Assembly: GCA_903813345.2 (NCBI GenBank)
Contig: CAIIXF020000004.1
Span: 16,229,513-16,293,512 of the forward strand
Length of the DNA: 64,000 nt
DNA from: Owenia fusiformis
Lineage: Eukaryota; Annelida; Polychaeta; Sabellida; Oweniidae
Reading direction: 5' to 3'
Position 1 is the first letter of the stretch; every line of letters starts with the position of its first letter. Shown piece after piece: positions 1 through 10,800 of this stretch. Both the position numbers and the translations under genes were made by a program. Below the pieces are notes generated by a model, which did no database searches, was not told where the DNA came from, and was given only the letters and a program-made list of their open reading frames with translations.

Positions 1-1960
1 ACAATAAACAACCATAAATTTTATTTTCAAATAAGATACCAAATCAAGAAAAATTCTGCATGGATTATTTTTCGTGTCGATTTCTGGGGTGTCAAATTCA
101 ACAATGACCAGTTATTAGTAAGGCATAGCAATGTCTTTGTCTTACATTTCAAACATATTCGTCTATCTAGTCTCTATAAAATCTTAACGATTTGGGAGAA
201 GTGATATCAATTACTTTTGTGCATTACACTTTCCATTTAAATTGTATTCTCAAATGATGCAACGAAATGCCCAGGATTTATTCAACTGGCATTTACCTCC
301 AAAGAATACAAATATACAAACAATTTTGCATTTTTCCATCATATTTTGAACGCATTTAGAAAGTTATCAATTTCTAATTTTGTATTCTGTTTGTATTTCA
401 TTACATTATTAAATACTAGAATATTGAATATAGAACATAGAACAAAATTTTAACAAAGGAAAAATGCGATACGGGTATTCCACTTCTCGGATATTCCACT
501 TTTCTTATTCATTGTGAACTCACAAATACATCACAGTGAAATCTGAACTACAGGTGGACAGTAAAGAGTTCGACTCCGCCTTGAAAGAGCGCGTTTTGAA
601 ACCGGGTGTAATTTTGAGGGACGAGGGACGAGCTGGTGTTGGACCGGTGGTTCACAAACTCGTATTGTTCGCTCGAGAAGCAAAAAATGAAAATAATGGA
701 CCATACAGAGGGCCATACACAGCAGGCATGTCTCAGAAACACACTTTGTTTTTTTATTTTTCAGTTCAAGTTCGGCGATCTAGATACAATTTGAGTCAAG
801 ATAAAAAGAAAAGTATATTTTAATGTTTCACTAAGGTACTTATTATTTTCATTACAAGAAAAAATCCGCATAGACTTAAACGTTCTTATTTTGCTATTCA
901 TCGGACAAAATATATTTCTATCAGTACTCCTAATTTTACTTGAATAAAAATTCATAAACATTTCTATCGTGTTGCGTCCTTTTCCTAAAATTTAAATATA
1001 ATTATATAGAAAATTTGTATTCAACATAAGTACCATGAGCCAGGCCACACGAAAATGGGTCTTATCACAGAATTATATCAATATTTTGATTTTTTGTTTG
1101 TCTTAAAAACCACAAAGAGACCTTTCAAGTGAACCATGGCTTGTGTTTTACAATTTTTCCTTGTAGATATACACCAAAAAGACGGATTTTAATTGATCCG
1201 TTCTCCCGTGTTGAGGCTGAAATAGTATTTGATATAAAATACAATTAAACGTATATAAAATAATATTATAAATTAGCAAATTGCAATTGGTAGTCATATC
1301 CGAAGGGAGGGGCAGATTTTTAGTCATATTGAGCCTTCTAACATTCTTAATTGATATTTATCCTACTAAACCGGGATTATTTTATTCTTTAACTGAATAG
1401 ATTTAAATTAGAAGTTTAAGGTGAATTAATCGATCCACACATTTAATTTGGTCCATAACAGCATTTTTTCATGACAGAGAATAGGTTAAATTCATTTCAT
1501 TTTTCAAAACAGATTTATTAATTGTATTTGAATTCTTGTATCATGTTTTATTGTTATGTATGGTTAAGAAATACTGTTGAATGAAATGTCCCGTGTTTTC
1601 GTTTTGGATTTATATTCTTCTTTTGTATTGGCGTGGTATAAATATAGCATGTATAAATAATCCGCATTTAACCCTAATGTCTGTAAGAGGGGGGTCAATC
1701 CGATCGACCCCCTCTCGATATTTTTCAAGAGTACTAGTATTTATTTTTTGCACTTTTTGCGTCGCTGTTGTTATTTTTAGCTTGGGCCGCAGATAAAAGA
1801 CAATTATTTACATAAAAACCAAGGTGATTTGGGGTAAAGGGCCAAAGTTATGATAGTTGGAATTAGGTGCCAATAGATTGAAATTCATAAAATATATATT
1901 GATTGTTACCTTTTTTCTCATATGAACCTGTAATAAAGATAAACCTGTAACAATTGTTTC
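1..1960. other. AT-rich region without a recognised gene
   Basis: I see no supportable gene here. The only compositionally distinct patch is about 536-720, which is GC-richer and open in several frames on both strands, so it cannot be called coding. A short perfect hairpin with arms of G-rich and C-rich sequence lies at about 1687-1716. Confidence 0.4.
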
Positions 1961-2460
1961 TCAAGGTCAAAAAGGTGTTTTTCAACTTGCTTCAAATGGA
2001 CCATTCTTTTTCAAAATCATCTTCAAGTTATTGGAAGTTCAAATCTGACTTTAGATTTGAGATTTGACCTTCATTGGCTTGTTTCAAATTGACCAATTTT
2101 CTAAAACTCATCTAGAAGTTCTCATAATAGATTTGACCTTCAATGGCATTCTCATGGTCAAAAATATTTGTCCTTCGATGACCTTCTCAGGGACCATTTT
2201 TTCAAAATCATCTACAAGTTATCAGAAGTTCAAATCTGACTTAAGATTTGACCTCTTCATTGACCTTCTCAAGGTCAAAAATGTATTTTTTCAACTTGCT
2301 TCAAATTGACCAATTCTTTTTCAAAATCATCTACAAGTTCTCAGAAGTTCAAATCTGACTTTATATTTGAGATTTCACCTTCAATGACCTTCTCAGGGTC
2401 GAAAATGTATTTTTCAACTTGCTTCAAATTGACGAATTTTTTCATCTACAAGTTCTCAAT
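1960..2460. repeat. Diverged tandem repeat, about 120-bp unit, 4-5 units
   Basis: Several imperfect units each contain, in order, a TTCTCAAGGTCAAAAA-like block, CAACTTGCTTCAAATTGACC, a TTTTTCAAAATCATCTAC block, an AAGTTCTCAGAAGTTCAAAT block and ATTTGACCTTCAATG. Units start near 1960, 2145, 2265 and 2385, with a shortened one near 2075. Related phrases recur at about 6225-6290 inside another repeat. The array looks non-coding. Confidence 0.75.
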
Positions 2461-2963
2461 AATATTGTGAGCAACTTGGTGTTGTCATTTTGTCATGTCA
2501 ATGCCTTGTAAAAAGGTTGCAGACATTCTAGTTAATTCTCTGCAGATATTGAATTGAGGTTAAGAAAAATATAGTGTAGGGTTTCTATTTCTAATTAAGA
2601 TCGTCTCCCAACATTACACTCTTTGTCAATAAGTACATGTACTTAACTCTACGAATCGGATATTAAATATACGAGTAGTGCCATCCTACCGGCATGACAT
2701 CTTTTGAACACTATTGTTTCTATACTTCTTTAATCCATTCCATTTATGTGTTTCGTGTAGTTCGCAGAATACTTTAAATAGGTTAAGTTTTATCATCAAT
2801 TTAATATTTTTCATGATAAGTTAACTTATTATGGAGATTTTTGAAATTTTCTTTTGGACAAAAAGTTGTCAGCTTTTTATTTCTCAAATATTCAAATTTC
2901 CCGCCATTTTTCAAATACATATTTTGAATCATCAAATATTTAATATACAGTGCAAAACATATT

Positions 2964-3470
2964 TATGACGTGCACGGACCTGGAGACAATTCGATAAATA
3001 CGAGATTTTATCGTGTGATCTGTAAATATGAAGCCCTCCGATTGGTCAGTTCTCGTGCTGTACAAATCTCTCCAAATCGATCATCACCGTAGCAATACAG
3101 AACATATCGGTACGAAGGGGACAACCTCAATAGCAATACAGAGGGTACAGAAAAAAAATTATAGAATGATTTGAAGTGCAATACAGGATATATTCTGCTG
3201 TCGATATTCTGTATTGGAACTTGACCTCGTCTCGTGGCAATACAAAATTTCACGAGCATAATATACCATGTCCCCATCTTACTAAAATTTCAATGTTCAA
3301 TGGAACATATGCATTTATGATGTCACAATTGCAGAACGGCTTCAATTTGAATTTTCTTAAATGGACGCTTTAAAACTTTTAAAAATCGTAGGTTCTGGAG
3401 GTGAATGGGACGAGCGATAAGCTTACCTTTTCAAACCTTCTAATTTATGTCTGAATTGATTTGTAGATAT
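2964..3470 (+). mobile_element. Truncated copy of the TIR element found at 22951-23841
   Basis: The left end reads TATGACGTGCACGGACCTGG and GACAATTCG, matching the reverse complement of the right end of the element near 23841. Similarity continues in inverted orientation across roughly 500 bp, including blocks around GATGTCACAATTGC and GGGACGAGCGATAAGCTTACC, then stops near 3467. The copy therefore appears to lack its other end. Confidence 0.65.
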
Positions 3471-3478
3471 ATTTAGAG

Positions 3479-3591
3479 GTTATGTCACTATGACGTGAAA
3501 TATGCCTGAGTTCTCCCAATATAGGCCGACCTTGGGAGGCTCTATATTTGGGCAAGAACGAAGGCATATTTCACGTCATAGTGACATAACT
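3479..3591. repeat. Foldback repeat with arms of about 50 bp
   Basis: GGTTATGTCACTATGACGTG begins the left arm and its reverse complement, CACGTCATAGTGACATAACT with one end mismatch, closes the right arm. The inner parts of the arms continue to pair imperfectly around a short centre. No target duplication was identified. Confidence 0.75.
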
Positions 3592-4417
3592 GATGTATTA
3601 CATGCCTTTGTTCCCATGGTTACTTTGTATCAATGACGTGACGTCATGATATTATCATGGTTATTAAAGAAATCTAATATCAAAACGAGGTAAGCGGGCT
3701 ATATCGGGGTAATCGGGCAATATCGGTGGATATAGCTCGCTAACTTTCCCATTGACTTCCATACAAATGCTTCGCTAGGTATGTAATACTAACAATTACT
3801 GCCGGAGTGTTCCGCCTCTGGGTGGTATCAATTAAGAAATATCAGGTTTTCTGATACATCGAGTATTTTTTCAGGATACTTTCGTGAACGTTCCATATTC
3901 ACATAATAAACGGGGCATAATATTCCCAGAGACTACACTGGTTTTCGCTGTGTGTTATCATTTTATGAAACCAGAATCTACGCACTACGCTAAGAAGGAT
4001 AAAAGTGATACAATCAGAAAACAAAATTTCTTCGCAAATTATTTTATGTTAAGACCGGTCAACCTGAAACAAAAGACAATTTCTCTTTATTCTCAGTTGA
4101 TCTCCAGTGCACATCATATATTAATAATCATATATAATTGAATAGTCGAGTATACTCCTAAGCTGCTAAATATAAGACGTTTTAATTATACACTATAGCT
4201 TATTTCTACGACTCACACGTAGTGCATAGAGGTACTAAACATATTATATACTAAGATAAGCTGTCAGGAAATAATTATTGAATTATCATACTCACTATTC
4301 GTTTCCTTTGGAATACATATTAAGCACCGGGTATTAAATAAACCCTTGATTCGACACCGCATTCAAAACAATTTCTAGCTGCGAAACGGGAATCCACGAT
4401 GGGTATCAGTGTATTAA

Positions 4418-4623
4418 CAGGCCCGTAGCCAGGATTTCCAAAGGTAGGTTTAGTTTTCAAAAATTTCAAGGGGGGTTCACATTTGACAATTTTGGCCAAA
4501 ATATGGCTAAAATCACAAGAGAAGTGCTCAAAATGGTGGAAAACTGCATTATTTTGAAAGAATCTTTGGCCAAGGGGGGGGGGGTTCGCCTGAACCCTGC
4601 GAACCCCCCTGGCTACGGGCCTG
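4418..4623. mobile_element. 206-bp MITE, CAGGCCCGTAGCCAGG termini
   Basis: The terminal inverted repeat is CAGGCCCGTAGCCAGG on the left and CCTGGCTACGGGCCTG on the right. The flanks ATTAA (4413-4417) and ACTAA (4624-4628) look like a 5-bp target duplication with one substitution. The ends resemble those of the larger element at 51851-53225. A 5-bp duplication with CAG ends fits hAT5-type elements, by inference. There is no coding capacity. Confidence 0.75.
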
Positions 4624-5228
4624 ACTAATCATACATGTTTGTTGTTACCCCGAATACAATTATCCGTTTGAGTGCAAAATGATTGCCAAAATACAATGGG
4701 ATTTGTTATTCGCCTCTTCCCATTTGCAAAAAATACATAATGTTTCTAATGTGTTTTCCAATGTATTGTGTAACATTTAATACTTTGATATCATTTTCGT
4801 CGTGAAAAATCGGAAACTTCAAATATTTAAAGAATTCATTACTTTTCAATTACAAATTCAACTTTAAAACAGCAGTCGCGAGAAGTAGGATTGAATCATT
4901 CGTGATAGTTTTTTTAATTGATAGTATCTTGTGAATTGTGATGTATTGTCGATACCGCATAACGACTGAAAGTCTTTGATCTAATTTTAAAAAACAAATA
5001 ATTATTAAAACAAATGTTCATTTCACGACGCTGAATGGAGTTAAATCTTGGCATATTAATCGCAAACAGTATACGATGTCAACAGCGAAAGTGTTACCTC
5101 AAACTATCTCCATTCTAATCATGATGTTTATTATACTGTATTGAAATACATATAATCATGATATATATATACGTAATCATAATAACCGTCCCACTGATTT
5201 AATTATGTAGTTCTTTCTTTGCTTGCGG

Positions 5229-5236
5229 TATATAAG
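5229..5236 (+). promoter_or_regulatory. TATA box of the somatomedin-B gene
   Basis: TATATAAG lies 60 bp upstream of the start codon at 5289, which is the expected spacing if transcription starts near 5260. This favours a short 5' UTR without an upstream intron. Confidence 0.65.
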
Positions 5237-5272
5237 AAGCACACTGATTATGAAAGAAATAGATTTCGGAAA

Positions 5273-5284
5273 ATGAGGCATTGA
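5273..5284 (+). promoter_or_regulatory. Minimal upstream ORF, three codons
   Basis: ATGAGGCATTGA encodes three residues and a stop, and ends four bases before the main start codon at 5289. If transcription starts near 5260 it lies in the leader. Scanning ribosomes would meet it first, so it may damp translation. Confidence 0.4.
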
Positions 5285-5288
5285 CAGA

Positions 5289-7611
5289 ATGACACCCTGG
5301 ATAAACATCGTCGTATTCCTTTGCATAAGAGGAACATTTCAAATCGATGAAGACTACGATAATGTTCAAGACATGATATTAAAGGAATTCAATGAAAATG
5401 CGGAAATACATCAAATCCGAGATGCTCATCAACAACAGAATATCAGTGTCGCAAGGGAAAATGAAATGGAGAAAAAAATATGTGATCAGAAAATGCGCAC
5501 GTGTAAGGGCAGATGCGGTGTTCCGAAAAATACAAGCAGCCTCAGTGATTTTTATTGCCAATGTGACGACAAATGTGCCCACTACCAAGACTGTTGTGTT
5601 GATTTTGAGAGCGAGTGCAACATCAACATCAACATCTCCAAATATGGCGAACAGACAGGTGGACAAAGGTCTAAACATAGCTGTATCAAAATAAGCCCGT
5701 CAAATATGGTGTACATGGACGAAACGTGTGCAAGCGATTATATTGGGAGTGCTTTAGAAGAACAATGTAGAAGCAGAGATACTGTTCTTGGTCTATTACC
5801 AGCTTATGACAATCAAACAGGTATTTCACATTAGTATTAACTTAATTGAATACGTCAATTGTTACATAGCTAAGCATAATATATCACACTCCAGCGAATC
5901 AGAACACAAAATATAAATTACTCGATTACTTGTGGTCGATTTAATGTACCCGTGTCTTGCATGTTAGCCTTGGAAACCGGCCCCTCATTCATTCATAGTC
6001 GATATACAAGTTCGGAGCTAAAAAATTAAAGATCTTATAACTAACTACACGGCGTCAAATAAGTTTGTTCTTCCCCTTAACTTTTTATGTCACCACCAAA
6101 TAGTAGTGACATATTGACCATGGTCTTCATTTTTTGTGATGGCGATCGGCGAATGGCGGTTGGCGGTTGGCAGTTGGTGGTTGGTGATCGGCGTTTGTAA
6201 AAATTTTTTAAAACTTCCAATAACTTGACAAATACTGTTTAAACGGACTTTAATTTTTTTCAAAATCATCGACAAGTTTTCAGAAGGAGGACAGACTTAT
6301 TTTGACGCCCTGTATACTGAAAATACAAAAACGTCATGATTGATTTTCCCCGTAATGATGTATTGACTATGAAATTAGTTAGGACGTTTGTTGAAAAATG
6401 ACATAAATCCCCTATAATCTTTAATATCTACACGGAAATAATTTTGACTGTTCGTTCAATCCCATGGGCAATGTACTGCATTGTAAGCTGGAAAATAATT
6501 TGGTAAACCTTTTTGAATTCCAGAAACTCACTACAGAAACGTATTTTGCGCAAGATGTAATGATGTCCAGTCCGCTGTATTGTGGGAGACAAAGTACAGT
6601 TGTGTTCAAGACATATTTGATGAGTCGGATTTTCAGAGTCCTGGAACAAATACATTATGGAGAGTTATGAGTTCACCATTTTGTTCCATTGAGTATGTCC
6701 CTCCTTTGAAGAATCATCTACTACTGAGACCATGTATACCAACTATCTCGAGATGTCCAGAGGGTACAAATAGCTCATTGGCCAATCTGTGTGCGTACTC
6801 TAACTTAGACCCCTTTTCTACATACCGACAGCAATACTCTGCCTACCATAACTGGTATTGCTACATGTGCACTGAAACTGATTGGTCACGGCCTACGTGT
6901 ACTGTTCGTTTGAGACAGATAAGTCTTCAAAGGAGTCCCGACTTGTCCTTGTTTTCGTTCAGTGTAATCGTGGATGTGAGATCAGATACTGAAATGACAT
7001 TGAGATCTCAAGTGGGACACGGTATCGGTGGATTGAACGTTAAGATCGCCTGTAAGTCTGACGATCGTGGTTGCAAGGCTCTAACCTGCCCAAAGGCATA
7101 TGAACAAGTTGGACATACATGTAAATTGATTAGTATCATTGTCCCCGTGCAAATCTCTTGTAACTTTTCAATGAGGCACGACAGATGGTCGGTATACCAA
7201 ATCACTGAGACATATATCAAAGATATTTTTGATCCAATTGGGTTCATTCTAAAAACTGATTTTCGGGGAGTTGGGAAAGATTTTAGGTTCAGATTCAATA
7301 CATCGTTCCCTGAGAAGTCTACATTCTCTCAAATTTCCACAAGAATGGCTTCAGACTCTAAAGTCTTTAAAGGGAAAGTGGAAATCTCTCTCCCACAACT
7401 TAATGGTTTTAGAATGACGTATGATATGACATTTGTAAGGGACAATGACACTCATGTCACACAAGATTTTTCTCGAGTCAAAAAAAATGCTTCTCATATT
7501 GAAAAACATTTGACAAGTTGTGGGCTCCGCACAAGTTACAGAATGGCAGGGATGCTTTTCGTGTTTTTGTATGTGAGCAGACATATCTTCAATGACTGCT
7601 TCATCTGGTAA
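5289..7611 (+). CDS. Secreted or surface protein with somatomedin-B domain, two exons
   Basis: Exons are 5289-5820 and 6524-7611; the donor is CAG|GTATTT, the acceptor CCAG|AA, phase 1, giving 539 residues. The N-terminus (MTPWINIVVFLCIRGTF) looks like a signal peptide. Residues 72-110 carry the eight cysteines of a somatomedin-B domain: C72, C76, C90, C92, C96, C102, C103 and C110, including CKGRC, CQCDDKC and DCC. The join yields YRNVFCARCND, followed by a long cysteine-rich ectodomain (WYCYMC, CKSDDRGCKALTC). This layout resembles ectodomains of lophotrochozoan adhesion-type receptors, but no seven-helix region follows. The protein ends in a short hydrophobic tail (MAGMLFVFLYV), possibly a GPI signal. 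The splice is inferred from frame and consensus. The ligand is unknown. Confidence 0.8.
6048..6312. mobile_element. 265-bp mariner-like MITE in intron 1
   Basis: The left end reads TA then CACGGCGTCAAATAAG, and the right end CTTATTTTGACGCCCTG then TA. The TIR matches the element at 39503-40118 (CAGGGTGTCAAATAAG) and both are flanked by TA, the target of Tc1/mariner transposases. Inside is a run of short GGCGGTTGGC-type repeats at about 6140-6195. It lies wholly inside the intron. Confidence 0.7.
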
Positions 7612-7882
7612 AACACAAAACACACGTGAACATACATTGAGAACCCTTATTTGCAATTCTACATCTTCATAGGAAGGCGAAAATGCTAGAAATATATTTA
7701 TCCTAATATATATTTTATACATTATAATTATATAAGTATATTGATGAGATTGGTCAATAATAATCATCTACTAGTATGTAAAAAGCGTCCATTACTTATT
7801 GATCACCCCTTGTATGTATATCTTGTATATTAATTAAGAATATCATACTATACGATATTTACAATAACATTTCTTATTGTTT

Positions 7883-7888
7883 TTTATT
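7883..7888 (-). terminator. AATAAA polyadenylation signal just after the copy B stop
   Basis: On the minus strand AATAAA begins two bases after the TAA stop codon (7890-7892) of the SEC14-like copy B. If used, the 3' UTR would be only about 20-40 nt. The convergent somatomedin-B gene ends at 7611, so under 280 bp separates the two stop codons. Confidence 0.55.
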
Positions 7889-7889
7889 T

Positions 7890-10800
7890 TTATATCACAT
7901 CATGTCCATCCTCTTTTAAGACATCGACATTATAAGCCACTCTCTTCTTTTTCAGCAATGCATTGTTCTTGATCACAACCGTATCTAAAAATTAATTCAA
8001 AAATCACCTTACATAGTCGTTCACTCGCAAAGAGTTGGTTGTTTTGCTTGCTGTACTATCACATCAAACTAGTTCTCAAACTAGTACGAACGGAACCGTC
8101 GTACTTCAATCCTACTAGGGACGTTTTAACAACGAGTTGAACTGTCTGAGGACGCGTTGAGAACGAGGTAGAACTAATTGCAAACGGGTTTAAACTGACT
8201 AAGAACGTATTAAAGACTTCTTGTGAACGAGTTAGCAAAAATATAGCTATCACACCAAACAAGTTTCCACTGCGTTCTTCAAAATCGGTTTTAAACTGTG
8301 TGCGAATGGAATGAACGTAGCTGCAACTTTCTAAGGTCCATTTACGAACTTCATGAACTTTCTCAGACGGGAAGGTGATTTAGAATTTTGAAATGATTCA
8401 AAATTCGATGGCGACCATACCGTTCTGTAATCAGGTCATGGTGACATTCTAGACGAAGGGACGCGTTATACGACGTTGCACACCGACGTGGTGCGACCTG
8501 AACGAACTGCGAATGAGATGGACGTATTGAAGACTGTTTATGAACGAAGTTGCTAATTATTTTAGATATATTTCCCGACCACAGTCAGATTGAGCCCCTT
8601 TTACGACGTTTTCGTAGGACTGGCAAGAACGGGTAAGAACTAGTTTGGTGTGATAGGGGGAAATTAGGGGCAATGCTCTAAAAAAAAGTTCAGTTTTAGG
8701 CCATATAAACCACCTTTTGAAAATTAGAGTTTTTGGTACATATAAATACATTTGCATGGCCTAAATGAACTAGAAAAACAGCCACGAAGTAGCAAATCCT
8801 ACCGAACAAAACATATTTTGATAAGTGGCCGTCTTGAAAATTTTTGAAAAAAGCATATCAGCATATAAAATATGAAGCAAATCCATCCTTTGGTATCTGA
8901 GTTATCAAAGATCATGTTTTTGCTTGTGGACTTCCTCAATACAGTACTAGTTAATATGCAAATACAGGAAAATGCTCAGACATGTCCATAATTATTACAC
9001 CACCATGCCTAATGTTATTTATATTAGTAAAAATATTATCAATTAGTGTAGCAGAGTGGGATGTTACTCTAGTAGGACGGTAAATAACGGGATGGTGGTT
9101 AAATGAATAAAAGCAAGTTCAAGAAGTCTTTAGTCATGTATTTCATGCTTAAAAAGATCAATGTTGAAATCCCCAGCCAAAACTGATAACTTCTTTGACT
9201 CATCTACATTAGACAGGAAAGCCTTTAAGTTGATATTGAACTCATTTATGTCTATTTGTGGTGGTTCATAAATGGTCAAGATTACATTTTTTACGATAAA
9301 TGAAGGCCATTTCGAATAAAGTGGCCACATTGGAAATTCCATCTGGAACAGAGGTCCTACTTCCATGATGCATTAACCTTTAAAATTGGAATCAAATCCG
9401 CCGACCGTACGCGTTATTTGAGTTCTTGCCCGGACACACGGACGAACGAACAGACGGATGGACGGCTTTTCTATATCCCCCTCGAACTTCATTCGGTGAG
9501 GTAATATTATCCAGTTACACTTTGATACAAACTCTACTCCCGGTAATTTTCGCGTGCTACTACATTTTGTGCTTTTCGCAAATTTTGGAAGAAATCGCGA
9601 AATATAATAGCCGCAAATTTTAAAGTTCTAATTCGCGAAATTCCCGGGAATTTATTTCACTCAATGTAGATGATATTTTCGGCAAGTATTGGGCGATAAA
9701 GGGTTCAGAGGTTACTGCATTCTTACATTCAGATTCTGGAAGAACATAATTAAATTAAAATTGCTCAAGATAAAGGGTAATCATGGCTGATATTGAAGTG
9801 CAAAGCGTGGTATTGCATGACAAACCCACTTAAACTCTAAAAACGTACAAAAGTAATTGCCAACCTACATAAAAGAAGCAGGACACATTTTCAGAGGTCA
9901 ACTACCGCGAAAATTAATAGCTGCAACATTTCAAAAAACTAAAAATTAGCGAAAAACGCGAAATATAATAGCGTCAAACATTAGTGGGAGTGCAGTAATT
10001 ACTTACTTATCAGCCGCAATTATACACAGAATTTAGTTTGTAGCATGGCATGAAATGGCATAGGGTTGGAGTAAATGTAAAGAATGGGTTTAAAACCTGT
10101 GCAATGTTAAATATGTTATCGTAATCTTGTGATCAAGACAATATGAATTAAAGGTAGTACGGTACCGTACTTACATATGCCAACCTTGCTACATATTTTG
10201 CTTCCAGATTCGGGACATAAATGACAGTGCACCTCAGCCATGGGCTCCACAGTTTCAACCTCACCAGATTCACCCTATATAATCAATATTATCAAAATAT
10301 CAATCTCTATAGTTGTAAGTACTATGTTCATTGGTTCCTCAGTTTCAACCTCATCAGATTCACCCCATTATAAAAATGATAAGACTGGATTTGCAAGTTG
10401 TACTTATCGTACACATATATTCCCCGGTAAATTGTAACCTTTGAATGATTAGTACATAAACATGAAGATCTGAAGTATTAAAGAGAAGAAGTATTGAAAC
10501 ATTATTTACCTTGAAATTTATTCCAATTTCAAGCTCCCCCTCTTTACTCAAAACGAACCATCTACAATGAATATTGGGTTATTTAAGTTATATTAAGTGT
10601 GGTGACACAATTTTAATTTTGAGGTTATCATACATTCGACCTAATCATAGTTGTTAGTGATTGCATACGATATTGACGCCGAACACCGACCGACAAACAT
10701 CAACTGCAGAACATCGACCACACAGAACATTTTCTTTCATATTGAAATAACGAGATAAGTAAACTGAATTGAAATATTCCGGAAAATTTTCAATTACAGA

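Noticed and set aside
536-823. 95-codon open frame in a GC-richer patch, possibly an exon
   Set aside because: Two minus-strand frames are open over the same patch, splice signals are weak, and I recognise no domain. Transcript data would be needed.
6580-7611. 343-aa ORF taken as a complete single-exon gene
   Set aside because: Its apparent start is TTG. The frame continues upstream to a good acceptor at 6523 and joins the somatomedin-B exon in phase.
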